Notes: a model not told the origin generated them from the letters alone. DNA of 64,000 nucleotides from Psychrobacter immobilis (GCF_904846225.1 NZ_CAJGZJ010000002.1:248001-312000); one strand, 5' to 3'. Positions 8,879-17,725 are shown, numbered from the stretch's first letter. Translations and numbers: made by a program.

Positions 8879-9928
8879 TTACACCGCAGGCAGCTCTGTC
8901 ATCGGCCAACGTGGCACGCAGCTGACCGCCAAATCATCAGACTGACCAGCTTGCAAACGCTCGTAACCTGCATACGCAATCATTGCGCCATTATCAGTAC
9001 ATAAAGCAGGCGGCGCATAATGGACAGTCGCGTTTATTTTGGCCAGTTCTGCCTCTAGTGTTTCACGCAAATGAGTGTTGGCACTAACACCGCCCGCAAT
9101 CACTAATCGGCTCATATCGACTTGCTTCAGTGCTTTTACGCATTTTTTCACCAGTGTATCGACGACGGCATGCTGAAAACTGGCCGCGATATCGGCGCGA
9201 ACTTGTGGATCACTTTCAGAGCCATTGCCTGATCCTTCAGTGTCTTTAATCAAGTTATGTACGGCTGTTTTCATGCCACTAAAAGAAAAGTCCAAACCTC
9301 GGTGTAACATGGGTCTTGGTAATGAGTAAGCATTTGGATTGCCAGTTTCAGCCAATTTAGCAATATTAGGACCGCCCGGATATGGCAAGCTTAGCATCTT
9401 GGCGGCTTTGTCAAAGCACTCGCCTGCTGCATCATCTATGGATTCGCCCAGTATTTCATACTGCCCAACGCCCTGTGCAGCTATCAGCAAAGTATGGCCG
9501 CCAGATACCAATAACGAGACAAAAGGAAACGCTGGCGGATTGGCACCCATCAGCGGCGCAAGCAAATGCCCTTCCATATGATGAATACCAATCGCTGGAA
9601 TATCTAAACCATAAGCCAAGCTGCGGCCAAATAAGGCGCCCGTCATCAAAGCACCAATAAGCCCTGGGCCTTTGGTATAAGCGATAGCATCAATCTCATC
9701 TTTGCTGATATCACATTGCTCTAGCAGCTCATTAAATAAAGGCACCAGTTTACGAATATGATCGCGGCTGGCAAGCTCAGGCACCACGCCGCCATAAAGT
9801 GCATGTAGCTCTACTTGTGAATACAATACTTGTCCGAGCAAGCCTTGATTGTCGCTGTCTATTTGCTCACTGTCAAAAATTGCAAGTCCTGTCTCATCAC
9901 AAGATGTCTCTAAACCCAATACCTTCAT
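8879..9928 (-). CDS. tsaD: tRNA N6-threonylcarbamoyladenosine transferase TsaD
   Basis: Transfers the threonylcarbamoyl group to A37 of ANN-decoding tRNAs, acting with TsaB, TsaE and TsaC in the cytoplasm. The ASKHA fold begins [19 protein letters not shown]. The iron/zinc ligands are His117 and His121 in HHMEGH, and the nucleotide-binding LLVSGGHT is at about 139-146. The C-terminal metal-site region [14 protein letters not shown] is intact. Length 349 is typical. In many gammaproteobacteria tsaD is divergent from rpsU; here rpsU is also divergent, but two lipoprotein genes have been placed between them. Confidence 0.96.
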   Translation of the reverse strand: MKVLGLETSCDETGLAIFDSEQIDSDNQGLLGQVLYSQVELHALYGGVVPELASRDHIRKLVPLFNELLEQCDISKDEIDAIAYTKGPGLIGALMTGALFGRSLAYGLDIPAIGIHHMEGHLLAPLMGANPPAFPFVSLLVSGGHTLLIAAQGVGQYEILGESIDDAAGECFDKAAKMLSLPYPGGPNIAKLAETGNPNAYSLPRPMLHRGLDFSFSGMKTAVHNLIKDTEGSGNGSESDPQVRADIAASFQHAVVDTLVKKCVKALKQVDMSRLVIAGGVSANTHLRETLEAELAKINATVHYAPPALCTDNGAMIAYAGYERLQAGQSDDLAVSCVPRWPMTELPAV

Positions 9929-9990
9929 ACTGTTGCCTTTATACTTTTGCTTTATATCGTCTTTTGTGACATTTTTAATTTTACACTATT

Positions 9991-10056
9991 AAGGAGTGTC
10001 ATCATTTAGATTGTGAGGCTTAAAATGATTAAGTGTACTAATTGATGACATGCCCT
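9991..10056. repeat. Family B repeat, internal-deletion derivative
   Basis: This 66-bp element has both ends of the family B copy at 30449-30620 (GTGTCATCATTTAGATTGTG on the left, CTAATTGATGACATGCCCT on the right) but lacks the central ~106 bp. The join falls at AAAATGA, a short sequence that occurs at both edges of the missing piece in the long copy. It lies between the tsaD start and the cytochrome terminator. Confidence 0.75.
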
Positions 10057-10073
10057 AAAAACGTACATAAAAA

Positions 10074-10102
10074 AACCGTCATTGTCAGTCACAATGACGG
10101 TT
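10074..10102 (-). terminator. Terminator of the cytochrome c gene
   Basis: Perfect 12-bp stem AACCGTCATTGT / ACAATGACGGTT with a 5-base loop. On the minus strand it is followed by a run of T, immediately downstream of the cytochrome stop codon. Confidence 0.85.
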
Positions 10103-10128
10103 AGTTTAACAAATTTCAATAGCCAGTA

Positions 10129-10626
10129 TCAGTTTACTGACGCTAGCATATAATCAACAGCGGCTTTAACTTGCGCTTCGGTGACACCGTCTACTGCTTG
10201 CGCTGGCATTTTATTAAAGCCTTTGGCAGAATGCATATACAGCGTCTCTTTGTCTTTGGTCAAACGCGCAGACCAAGCCGCAGTATCTCCATATTTTGGC
10301 GCATTAAGCAAACCTGCTGCATGACACACCTTACAGTTTGACTCATAAAGCTTGGCTCCGGCATCCGCAGCCAATACTTCAGGCTCAGCGGTTGCTTCTT
10401 CCCCTACCGCTTCTTTAACAACAGGTGCCTCGGTCGATTCTGGCTCGCTCATAGGTTCAGTCGCCTCAGTCTCCGCTACTGTCGCTACGCTTGTGTCGGC
10501 GGCATCATTGACCGCAGCAGACTCTTCAACGGCTTTATTATCGCTACTACAAGCACTTAAGGCCAGTAGTGCACTCATACTAATAGCCGATAAGGTGAGT
10601 TTATTCATACGCTGTTGTTTATTCAT
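10129..10626 (-). CDS. Lipoprotein cytochrome c (c5-like)
   Basis: Membrane-anchored periplasmic monohaem cytochrome c. It has a lipoprotein signal peptide ending LALSAC (lipidated Cys26). A Glu/Ala/Thr-rich linker (about 30-85) follows, then a cytochrome c domain with haem site CKVCH at 98-102 and probable axial Met140 in NKMPAQ. This fits class I cytochromes of the c5 (CycB) type that shuttle electrons to terminal oxidases. I place the start at the ATG preceded by AAAGGTGTGATCGTA; the longer reading frame would put this ribosome site inside the gene. Length 165 residues. The acidic linker may act as a tether spanning periplasm. It is downstream of another lipoprotein gene on the same strand and has its own terminator. 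The electron partner cannot be named. Confidence 0.85.
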   Translation of the reverse strand: MNKQQRMNKLTLSAISMSALLALSACSSDNKAVEESAAVNDAADTSVATVAETEATEPMSEPESTEAPVVKEAVGEEATAEPEVLAADAGAKLYESNCKVCHAAGLLNAPKYGDTAAWSARLTKDKETLYMHSAKGFNKMPAQAVDGVTEAQVKAAVDYMLASVN

Positions 10627-10772
10627 TACGATCACACCTTTACTCAATATTTCACGTGACTCAATATTTCACGTGGTAACTGCTCATGACATCACGAAAC
10701 CTGATTACTGTTATCTACCACTTATAAGCTTTAACCGATATCAATGAAAGCGTTATCTAACTAATAAAACGC

Positions 10773-11174
10773 TTATTGAGGTGCAGTTGCCGTCGCTGAG
10801 CTATCAGCAGCGCCAGCCACATCAGCATCCGGACTGCCGTCAGTAGCCGTTGCTTCTGCCATAGTGGCGTCGGCCGCTCCTACGTCAGTTGTTGTGGCTA
10901 CATCAGTCGCTCCTGCTTCGGTCGTCACCGTGCCATCTACTGCCGCCCCATCCGCTGCAGCGACTGGCATCGGAGCCGTTTTTGGAAAGTCCATCTCTTC
11001 AGCGGCAGGTGCGTTTTTGCGGGCAAGTGCAGCGGCCTCATCCACACGGTCTACTGCCAATACTTCATGTGACCCTTGCTCGCCTTCTTTTTCACCGCTA
11101 CAAGCACTCATGCCAAAACCAAGAGTGACGATAAATACGGTGCTTAATACCGTATTTAATACTGTTTTTTTCAT
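10773..11174 (-). CDS. Low-complexity lipoprotein
   Basis: A 133-residue predicted lipoprotein. The signal peptide ends GMSAC (Cys25), and the mature part is largely Ala, Thr, Asp and Glu with no recognisable domain. An EVLAVDRVDEAAALARKN segment near residues 37-54 recalls the EVLAADAGAKLYESN segment immediately before the haem site of the downstream cytochrome. It may therefore be a remnant or relative that has lost the haem domain. No CxxCH is present. The gene precedes the cytochrome on the same strand with a 146-bp gap. Function unknown; disordered extracytoplasmic tether or spacer is the most that can be said. Confidence 0.6.
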   Translation of the reverse strand: MKKTVLNTVLSTVFIVTLGFGMSACSGEKEGEQGSHEVLAVDRVDEAAALARKNAPAAEEMDFPKTAPMPVAAADGAAVDGTVTTEAGATDVATTTDVGAADATMAEATATDGSPDADVAGAADSSATATAPQ

Positions 11175-11460
11175 TCCAATACCCTCAAAAAATGCTCATA
11201 AAACGGTTAATACGCTAAGTACTTTATAAAAATTATCATAGCATAAACTCAAGCCAAACCGTTATAGACAGTAAGGGTTTTTATGACGACGGTATAGGAC
11301 GATATGAGTCAATTTCTTTACTGTTACCGTGCTTGCGAGTACTAAGCTAGCAATTTGATATCCTCAACAGGTGATTATCAACGTTATTATTGTGCTGCAT
11401 CATGATTGTTTATTTTCCCATGCAACTTGATGATAAATAGGCATTAACCTACTAAAACCA

Positions 11461-11489
11461 TTGACTTTGTTGGTATTTTTTATTAAAAT
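11461..11489 (+). promoter_or_regulatory. Sigma-70 type promoter for rpsU
   Basis: TTGACT at 11461-11466 and TAAAAT at 11484-11489 with a 17-bp spacer is close to consensus. It lies about 130 bp upstream of the rpsU ATG, leaving a leader of roughly 125 nt. The rest of the 11175-11620 divergent region shows no other convincing element. Confidence 0.7.
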
Positions 11490-11620
11490 ACTTGCCCTTG
11501 TGCTCATGCGCAAGATTATCCTAGTTTGAGCTGATGCCTGTGATCTTGAGATATCACGGCTAAATACTAATACACAGCCAAACTAATGCCCTTATATCTC
11601 ATCCTAATCGAGGAGTCTTC

Positions 11621-11836
11621 ATGCCTGCAGTTAAGGTTAAAGAAAACGAACCAGTTGATATCGCTATCCGTCGTTTTAAACGCGCTTGTGAAAAAGCTGG
11701 TGTATTATCAGACGTACGTAAGCGTGAGTTTTATGAAAAACCAACGCAAGTACGTAAGCGTAAAAAAGCAGCTGCAGTAAAGCGTTATAAGAAAAAATTA
11801 CAACGCGAAACTATTCGTACCACTCGTATGTACTAA
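11621..11836 (+). CDS. rpsU: 30S ribosomal protein S21
   Basis: Small basic protein of the 30S subunit, near the mRNA exit/anti-Shine-Dalgarno region, needed for efficient initiation. The 71-residue sequence is a full-length S21, with [20 protein letters not shown] at the start, [12 protein letters not shown] in the middle and a basic C-terminus. A strong GAGGAG ribosome site lies 6 bp before the ATG. It is followed by its own terminator and then a yqeY-like gene. In the classical macromolecular-synthesis operon dnaG and rpoD follow; neither is here. Confidence 0.98.
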
Positions 11837-11872
11837 TCGATAATACGATTAGCTAAGTACAAGCGCTACATT

Positions 11873-11910
11873 AACGCCACTGTTATCCATCGATATCAGT
11901 GGCGTTTTTT
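11873..11910 (+). terminator. rpsU terminator
   Basis: Hairpin AACGCCACTG ... CAGTGGCGTT followed by TTTTT, 36 bp after the rpsU stop. Confidence 0.85.
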
Positions 11911-12047
11911 ATGCTACAATTTTTGTTATTATTGCTAACATAATTTTTATTAAAAGATTCATCAGCAGGTTTTGTTTAAGAATTTAGCGAACCGCATTCA
12001 ACAAATAGCATTTAACAACTGACATTTAACGTAAAAGGATAATAACA

Positions 12048-12497
12048 ATGAGCCCACTTAAACAGACATTATTAGACAGTATCAAAATCTCTATGAAAGC
12101 GCGTGAGCTTGAGCGTGTTAAGGTGCTGCGCAACGTACAATCGGTCGTCCAGCAAATTGAGATTGATCGTCAAGTAGAACTTGATGATGCACAAGTATTA
12201 GAAGTGCTACAAAAGCAGCTAAAGCAGCGCTACGAATCACTGACTATTTTTACAGAAAACAACCGTGATGACTTAGCGGCCAAAGAGCAGTTTGAGATTG
12301 ATATTATTAATGGGTTTATGCCAAAACAAATGGACGATGCTGAGATTAGTGCCTTAGTCAATGCTGAAATCGCTGAGCAAGGTGCAACATCGATGCGTGA
12401 TATGGGTAGCGTGATGGGTGTGCTAAAAAATAAAACAGCTGGCCGTGCTGACCCTGCACTAATCTCTAAGTTGGTTAAAGAGGCGCTTCAAGGTTAA
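12048..12497 (+). CDS. GatB/YqeY domain protein
   Basis: A 149-residue stand-alone YqeY-like protein, related to the C-terminal tRNA-binding tail domain of GatB/GatE amidotransferase subunits. The helical N-terminal half is followed by a FEIDIINGFMPKQMDDAEI segment and a C-terminal MRDMGSVMGVLKNKTAGRAD motif, both hallmarks of the family. A role in tRNA metabolism is presumed but not established. AAAGGATAATAACA precedes the ATG. It follows rpsU in the same orientation, as in many gammaproteobacteria, but is separated by a terminator so it likely has its own promoter. Confidence 0.88.
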   Translation: MSPLKQTLLDSIKISMKARELERVKVLRNVQSVVQQIEIDRQVELDDAQVLEVLQKQLKQRYESLTIFTENNRDDLAAKEQFEIDIINGFMPKQMDDAEISALVNAEIAEQGATSMRDMGSVMGVLKNKTAGRADPALISKLVKEALQG

Positions 12498-12540
12498 CAC
12501 CAATTATTGAGTGACGAGCTTTATTTTAGTCACGAATACT

Positions 12541-12600
12541 AAGGCGTGTCCTCAATCTGAACAAAAGCGATTAAATGGACTAAAAATAGCTAAATCTTTA
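12541..12600. repeat. Single end of family B repeat
   Basis: AAGGCGTGTCCTCAATCTGA followed by TAAATGGACTAAAAATAGCTAAAT corresponds, in reverse complement, to the right half of the full element at 37233-37403. Only one end is present here, in the convergent gap after the yqeY-like gene. Confidence 0.6.
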
Positions 12601-12647
12601 ATTTAAAAACAATGATAAAAATAACCACCGACCGTAAAAATAACCGC

Positions 12648-14372
12648 CTAAGGCTCAAAGTCTTTGGCGGTTTTTACGGCTTTGATTTCTGCATTAATAT
12701 TGGCTAAGAGTGGGCGGGCGCTATTGGCTTGTGCGGTATTTTGCAATTTTTCTGTTATCTGCTTGGCTTGCGTGAGGGATACGAGCGCACTCTCATAGCG
12801 ATTACTCCATAATTGATCATGGCTGCGATAACGCAATGCATTGATGGTCGCAATAGTGGCCAACTCTGGCGATGTCGTGGTTTTTGCGAGCTTTTCATTG
12901 GCCAATTGCAGATTTTGCCAAGCATAACGATCACTTGGTTGCCACTCAGTTAATGGTTTGAGTAAAGCTTGTGCTTTTGTGGGCTGATTACTATTGGTAA
13001 ATGCTTCGGCCAAATAGAGACGCAAGTCACGACGCTCAGGATAAAGGCGTTGCTGACTCTCTAAAATATCAGCGGCCTGTGCCCACTGGTTTTGTTCGCT
13101 TAAAATTTGGCTATGGGTAATCGACAGCAGCGGCTCTAACTCTTGACGCTGCACCGCTGGCAACGCGTTTATTTCAGCCAGTAGCTCATTGGCATCCTTA
13201 AAACGTTGCTGCTCTCCGTACCAATGCATCAAGGCCAATTTAGCGCCGACACTATTCTTCGCAGCGGTTTTTAATTCGGTCTCAGAGGCATGCTTGCCTA
13301 TACTTTTTACACGCCAGTAGAGCAAATCAAATAGCGTCTGATAGCGTTGCTGCTGCTTTAATGATAAGGATGGGTAACGCTGAGCGCGGCTCTGTGCTTC
13401 ACTCAAACGCTCATTACTTAATGGATGCGATCGTACAAAACTCGGTAAAAATCGGTTTTGAACTTGATTGAGTTGGCTTTGCTGATTCATCGTGGCAAAA
13501 AACCGAGGCATGGCTCTTGGATCATAGCCAGCTTGGGTCATGATTTGCATTCCTACTCGATCGGCCTCACGCTCATTGCTACGACTAAAAGCCATACTAC
13601 TATTCATCGTCGCGGTTTGACTGCCCATCATTACCGCCGCCGCTGCATCGCCATCGACAGATGATGCGGCAATCGCAGCCAGCATACCGCCTATCTGCAT
13701 CAGCAAAGCTTTTTTGCGTTCATCAGCGCCATTCTCATAATGATGCTGGCTAAGGTGAGCGACTTCATGCGCCACTACACTAGCAACCTCATCCATGCTG
13801 CTGGCAGCCAGAATCGTGCCTGTGTTGAGACCAATGACGCCACCTGGTGCGGCGAAAGCATTGATACTTGGGCTATCAATAATAACCAAACCGAGTAGCG
13901 CTTGTTGCCGTGCTTGCGCATTCAAACGCCACGTCATGTCCTTGACCGTTTCATTGATCCAAGGGTCATGCTCCATCTTGATCTGACCATTGGCTTTTTG
14001 TAGCGACCATTCGCCAAGCAATTTGTTTTGGTATTGCTCATCAAAGCTTAAACCCTGCCCGCGCAAGCTGGTTAAATTCAGCTCTTTTGGGTCAGGAGTT
14101 TGCCATGAGCCATAGGCGAATGGCGTCGCTTGGCTACTGACATCGTTATTACTTTCATCACTATAAGCCGTTGTTGCTGCCGCGAGCAAAACCGATGATA
14201 TCCCCAATCTAATAGCGCCCGATACGACTGCTGACACGGGTACAGAAAGCACGGTTTTTTCGCGCTTATATGAGGGCGATATCATCCTTAATGAGTCTTT
14301 GGCTGTCACGTCTATATTGAACTGGTTCATAAGCGCTCTACCAAGCATCGACTGTCTATTAGAATGGGACAA
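12648..14372 (-). CDS. M48 family periplasmic metalloprotease with TPR tail (BepA-like)
   Basis: Zinc metalloprotease and chaperone-like factor of the envelope; E. coli BepA acts in LptD/outer-membrane protein quality control. The catalytic motif HEVAH is at about 202-206 with a downstream ligand Glu in SNEREADRVG near 266. A TPR-like region fills residues ~350-560 (FKDANELLAEINALPAV, YPERRDLRLYLAEAFTNSNQ and so on). A hydrophobic stretch (VSGAIRLGISSVLLAAATTA, about 50-69) is the signal peptide, preceded by an unusually long leader. The first codon is TTG, with AGGAT six bases upstream. ATG codons at 14348 and 14330 are alternatives that shorten the leader, so the true start is uncertain. 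Length 574 versus 487 in E. coli BepA. It stands alone, divergent from the tusA-like gene. Confidence 0.85.
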   Translation of the reverse strand: MSHSNRQSMLGRALMNQFNIDVTAKDSLRMISPSYKREKTVLSVPVSAVVSGAIRLGISSVLLAAATTAYSDESNNDVSSQATPFAYGSWQTPDPKELNLTSLRGQGLSFDEQYQNKLLGEWSLQKANGQIKMEHDPWINETVKDMTWRLNAQARQQALLGLVIIDSPSINAFAAPGGVIGLNTGTILAASSMDEVASVVAHEVAHLSQHHYENGADERKKALLMQIGGMLAAIAASSVDGDAAAAVMMGSQTATMNSSMAFSRSNEREADRVGMQIMTQAGYDPRAMPRFFATMNQQSQLNQVQNRFLPSFVRSHPLSNERLSEAQSRAQRYPSLSLKQQQRYQTLFDLLYWRVKSIGKHASETELKTAAKNSVGAKLALMHWYGEQQRFKDANELLAEINALPAVQRQELEPLLSITHSQILSEQNQWAQAADILESQQRLYPERRDLRLYLAEAFTNSNQPTKAQALLKPLTEWQPSDRYAWQNLQLANEKLAKTTTSPELATIATINALRYRSHDQLWSNRYESALVSLTQAKQITEKLQNTAQANSARPLLANINAEIKAVKTAKDFEP

Positions 14373-14709
14373 ATGCGTATCCTATGCAAGTGAGTAGTAA
14401 CCAGATGAATAACGACAATGTGAGTAATTAAGTGAGTAATGACAGTGTGGATAATGACATAGCAGTGTGAATAATAACAATGTCTTCTCGACTATACGAG
14501 CTTGTTTAGACATCGTCAATTCTAGTATGTATGTGACTACCAATAACTAAGCCGCCCGTCACTATTGTGAAACATGATTGTGTGATTCTAATGAACCGAA
14601 CGTGACGTTGATTATATTCAACTGCAATTGCACACTATCTATTTGTTATAATGACAGGCTACGACAATAGAATCGAGTCATTATTAATGAATCGCTATTA
14701 AATATTAGC
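14373..14709. other. Intergenic region upstream of the M48 protease
   Basis: The divergent gap between the protease and the tusA-like gene has simple direct-repeat texture around 14405-14480, with several variants of GTGAGTAAT / GTGAATAAT. The repeat copy A1 follows from 14710. No gene or terminator is seen. Confidence 0.4.
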
Positions 14710-14859
14710 TATAGTCAGTCCTAGATAAAAGAGATACAAATATTATCACGCGCTACTGGTATAAATTTCCCTTGCTTGCTTGCTGTGCCTGCGCAGACAG
14801 AGGCAGCGCAACATTTATACCAGTAGCACTTTGTTTGTTTTATAGTGGATCAACTATAG
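14710..14859. repeat. Hairpin repeat family A, copy 1
   Basis: Bounded by TATAGTC on the left and a CAACTATA end on the right. The core is a perfect 15-bp inverted repeat, GCTACTGGTATAAAT at 14752-14766 and its complement at 14813-14827. It encloses a GC-richer loop with GCTTGCTGTGCCTGCGCAG and ACAGAGGCAGCGC. This is the best preserved forward copy and a good reference for the family. Confidence 0.85.
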
Positions 14860-14959
14860 TAAATAATAGACACTTAATATAACAACTGTTTAAAACTCAC
14901 TATTGGTCATTGAGAATAAGCGCACAAACCATAATACTGATATTTATAAGGGGTATTTT

Positions 14960-15418
14960 ATGTCTGCTGATCGTCAGTCAACCATCGTATGCCCGCCTCA
15001 ATCTATAAGCGTATCAGCAACCTTATCTGGCGCTGAGCAGCAAAAAATTAACCATTTATTATCGTTGTTGATAGTGAGTAATGATGATTCAAATAATCAT
15101 GCAAATATCGAACAACCTACCGTTAATATCAAGCGTTTCGTTGATGGTCGCGGGCTTGCTTGTCCGATGCCACTATTAAAAACCAAAGTTGCGCTACGTG
15201 ATGTTGCCGATGGTGAGTCGTTATATGTGGTTGCCACCGACAGCAACTCGCAAGCAGATATTACGGCTTTTTGTCGACAAAATCAGCAGGCAGATACGGC
15301 AAATAAATTATTATTAACCGTTAATAATGTCACTAGCCAACCGCTAACTGATGACAGATCATCTCAGCATTTCGATACAATATATCACTTCATCATTACC
15401 AAAACTGATAGCAACTAA
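14960..15418 (+). CDS. TusA-like sulfur carrier domain protein
   Basis: Contains a TusA/SirA/YeeD-type domain at about residues 58-105 with the hallmark DGRGLACPMPLLKTKVAL, whose Cys68 would carry persulfide sulfur. Glycine and CPxP features are intact. A polar N-terminal extension of ~55 residues and a C-terminal tail make the protein 152 residues, about twice the size of E. coli TusA (81). A GGGG-rich ribosome site (AAGGGGTATTTT) supports the ATG at 14960 over a longer frame beginning at 14903. It lies upstream of rpoH with an 80-bp gap. Persulfide transfer for tRNA thiolation or molybdenum-cofactor chemistry is possible, but the acceptor is unknown. Confidence 0.78.
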   Translation: MSADRQSTIVCPPQSISVSATLSGAEQQKINHLLSLLIVSNDDSNNHANIEQPTVNIKRFVDGRGLACPMPLLKTKVALRDVADGESLYVVATDSNSQADITAFCRQNQQADTANKLLLTVNNVTSQPLTDDRSSQHFDTIYHFIITKTDSN

Positions 15419-15497
15419 GCGCTGCTATCCTTTACAATTAGAACTATAAAGATTTTTATCTGACTATTTGCGTCATTATTTAACCAAGGTCAAGAAT

Positions 15498-16523
15498 ATG
15501 GCTACTACTTCTACTGATGTTGCGAAAACGAGCAAAAAAGACAACGCAGCTCCTATAAAAAATGAAGCACGTGATGCAGCGTTGAAAGCTGCCGCACAGC
15601 GCCCACCTTATGATGCCAATGCACTTGGTGATACCAGTACCCGCGATTTGGTACCAGCAATGCCAACGCATTTATCCGCACCTGGTGTCAATTTGGGTGC
15701 CTATATTAATACGGTACATCAGATTCCAATCTTGACGCCGATACAAGAGCAAGAGCTGGCCCATCGCTATTATGACGAAGGCGATGTGGAAGCGGCGCGT
15801 CTGCTTGTGATGTCGCATTTACGCTTTGTGATTCACATTGCCCGCAGTTATTCGGGCTATGGTTTACCGCAGGCAGATTTAATCCAAGAAGGTAACTTGG
15901 GTCTAATGAAGGCGGTGAAACGTTTTGATCCAAATAAAGGCGTACGTTTGGTGTCCTTTGCTGTCCACTGGATTAAAGCTGAAATTCATGAGTTCGTGAT
16001 CCGTAACTGGCGTATTGTCAAAGTTGCGACGACCAAGGCCCATCGTAAATTATTCTTTAATCTACGCAGTCTAAAAAAGACCAATAACCAGCTGACGTTA
16101 GAAGAAGCGGATGCAATTGCGAAAGATTTAAATGTCACTCGCAAACAAGTGCTAGAAATGGAATCACGTCTCACCTCTTATGATGCGTCGTTTGAAGCAC
16201 AATCTAGCGATGATGACGATGGTCGTTATGCGCCGCAATTATTTTTAGAAGACGGTATTGATCCAGCTGAGCAGCTAGAAGAAGCGGATTGGGAAGAGAA
16301 CAACTCATCGGCTCTACTAGCTGCGATGGGTACGTTGGATGATCGCTCACGTGATATCGTTGAGCAGCGCTGGCTCTCTGAGCAAAAATCAACGTTGCAT
16401 GAGTTGGCCGCCGTCTATTCAATCTCTGCAGAGCGTGTACGCCAAATTGAGAAAAACGCGATGGATAAAATCCGTGATGCGATGACCATCGATAGCGTTA
16501 TTTTGCCAGATGATCTTCAATAG
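15498..16523 (+). CDS. rpoH: RNA polymerase sigma-32 factor (heat shock)
   Basis: Directs RNA polymerase to heat-shock promoters. Sigma region 2 includes LLVMSHLRFVIHIARSY and LIQEGNLGLMKAVKRFDPNKG (about 102-147). The RpoH box, AHRKLFFNLR, is at 181-190 and is specific to sigma-32 proteins. Region 4 with a helix-turn-helix (LHELAAVYSISAERVRQIEK) ends the protein. At 341 residues it is longer than E. coli RpoH (284), with an N-terminal extension of ~55 residues and an acidic insert SSDDDDGRYAP between regions 3 and 4. The ATG at 15498 follows AAGG with nine bases' spacing and is preferred to an upstream non-ATG start at 15468. I cannot identify a thermosensor structure by eye. Confidence 0.96.
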   Translation: MATTSTDVAKTSKKDNAAPIKNEARDAALKAAAQRPPYDANALGDTSTRDLVPAMPTHLSAPGVNLGAYINTVHQIPILTPIQEQELAHRYYDEGDVEAARLLVMSHLRFVIHIARSYSGYGLPQADLIQEGNLGLMKAVKRFDPNKGVRLVSFAVHWIKAEIHEFVIRNWRIVKVATTKAHRKLFFNLRSLKKTNNQLTLEEADAIAKDLNVTRKQVLEMESRLTSYDASFEAQSSDDDDGRYAPQLFLEDGIDPAEQLEEADWEENNSSALLAAMGTLDDRSRDIVEQRWLSEQKSTLHELAAVYSISAERVRQIEKNAMDKIRDAMTIDSVILPDDLQ

Positions 16524-16594
16524 TCAATGACGATAGTTGTCGTTCAGTCATCCGTCATTTATTGCTATTAATAGCCTTTAAATATATTCGGGTC

Positions 16595-16727
16595 ACTATA
16601 AAAAAGAGACAACGTGACTGGGATACATTTTTTTCGCCTTTGTCTGCGCAGGCAGAGCAAGCAAGGAAAACTTGCCCCAGTCACGTAGTATAGCGTCATG
16701 TATCCATTTTGTTCAGTATCGACTATA
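16595..16727. repeat. Hairpin repeat family A, copy 2 (reverse)
   Basis: Stem CGTGACTGGG / CCCCAGTCACG around a reversed core (TTTGTCTGCGCAGGCAGAG, GCAAGCAAGG). Right end is TATCGACTATA at 16717-16727, only two bases before the ATG of the DUF423 gene, so this copy contributes to that gene's leader. Confidence 0.75.
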
Positions 16728-16729
16728 AG

Positions 16730-17116
16730 ATGAGTTTTACCATGTTAAATTGGATAGGTATTGCGGCAATCAATATGGCTGTCGCCGTTGCTCTAGGTGC
16801 ATTTGGCGCTCACGGTCTAAAAAACATAGCCAACGCCCAACAGCTCGAATGGTGGCACACAGCAACGTTATACTGGTTCGTCCATGCGCTTGGGTTGCTG
16901 CTGGTTGGTATATTGATTCAGTTCAAATACACCACTCAAACCACGGCGTGGCTACTACAAATTGGCGTTATTATATTTGCTGGTAGCTTGTATGCGATGA
17001 CGCTCGGCGCACCGCGCTGGTTTGGCGCGATTACGCCTATTGGTGGTATATTGATGATCGGTGGTTGGCTATGGCTTGCTGTATCGGCTTTTCGTTTAGG
17101 TCATTCAAATAGTTAG
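16730..17116 (+). CDS. DUF423 family membrane protein
   Basis: Small inner-membrane protein of unknown function, related to E. coli YgdD. The 128 residues form four membrane helices; AVALGAFGAHGLK near the N-terminus and ITPIGGILMIGGWLWLA near the C-terminus are characteristic. The ATG at 16730 starts two bases after repeat copy A2; another ATG at 16742 (before LNWIGIAAINMAV) is equally possible, and neither has a strong ribosome site. It is read in the same direction as rpoH and thiS but with repeat DNA between. Confidence 0.82.
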   Translation: MSFTMLNWIGIAAINMAVAVALGAFGAHGLKNIANAQQLEWWHTATLYWFVHALGLLLVGILIQFKYTTQTTAWLLQIGVIIFAGSLYAMTLGAPRWFGAITPIGGILMIGGWLWLAVSAFRLGHSNS

Positions 17117-17285
17117 CCATTCAAAAACATAGTTACTCAGAAATATAATCACCCAAAAATTTTAGTATTCAAATAGTTAGGTCAGCCAAAAATCTAGTCA
17201 GCCAAGCAATAAACTGGCATAAGTATAATAAATAATGAATGTCGATTGAAAAAAAGGAATGTTAAACAATGAAGGAGCATAATTT

Positions 17286-17486
17286 ATGAGTACCATTAGC
17301 GTTAATGGTAAGAATTTACAGACTACCCATCAGACGGTGCAATTGGTCCTCAATGAGCTTGGGCTTAGTCAAGGTCGTTATGCCGTAGAAGTGAATGGCG
17401 ATCTTATTCCGAAAAGTGAGCTGACTCAGCTACTGATCGTTGAAGGCATGAATATCGAAGTGGTACAAGCGGTCGGTGGTGGCTGA
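17286..17486 (+). CDS. thiS: ThiS sulfur carrier protein
   Basis: Ubiquitin-like carrier that holds a C-terminal thiocarboxylate used by ThiG to form the thiazole of thiamine. The 66-residue protein has the beta-grasp features (ISVNGKNLQT, YAVEVNGDLIPKSEL) and ends in the required Gly-Gly (AVGGG). GAAGGAG lies nine bases before the ATG. The usual partner thiG is not adjacent in this window; a repeat, then a terminator and hpf on the opposite strand follow. No TPP riboswitch is apparent in the 170 bp upstream. In the upstream gap the word ATTCAAATAGTTAG occurs twice. Confidence 0.9.
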   Translation: MSTISVNGKNLQTTHQTVQLVLNELGLSQGRYAVEVNGDLIPKSELTQLLIVEGMNIEVVQAVGGG

Positions 17487-17610
17487 CTTTAATACTGCTC
17501 TTAAGACCTATGAATAATAGTTTTAAGTTCCCTTGGTTTATTTATATTCACTATATAGCATGTGATATTGTCACTTATTTATAGTGATAAAAAATTAAGT
17601 CGATACATCG

Positions 17611-17725
17611 ATAGTCAGATACGACTGGTATAAATTTTCCTCGCTTGCAGTGCCGTTGCATACAGGTGTCTCGAAAAATCTATTCCAGCAGTAATGTCGG
17701 ATTTTTATTGTTTTTTGACTATATA
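17611..17725. repeat. Hairpin repeat family A, copy 3 (degenerate)
   Basis: Left end ATAGTCAG and right end GACTATATA are present, and CTGGTATAAATTTTCCTCGC marks the left stem. The right stem (CTATTCCAGCAGT) and the loop have decayed. It lies in the convergent gap between thiS and hpf. Confidence 0.55.

Noticed and set aside
10352..11229. Long plus-strand frames opposite the two lipoprotein genes
   Set aside because: They are antisense shadows of Ala/Thr/Glu-rich coding DNA; no ribosome sites, and the minus-strand genes have signal peptides and a haem motif.
17117..17285. TPP riboswitch before thiS
   Set aside because: No CUGAGA/THI-box pattern or suitable helices could be seen in the 170-bp gap.
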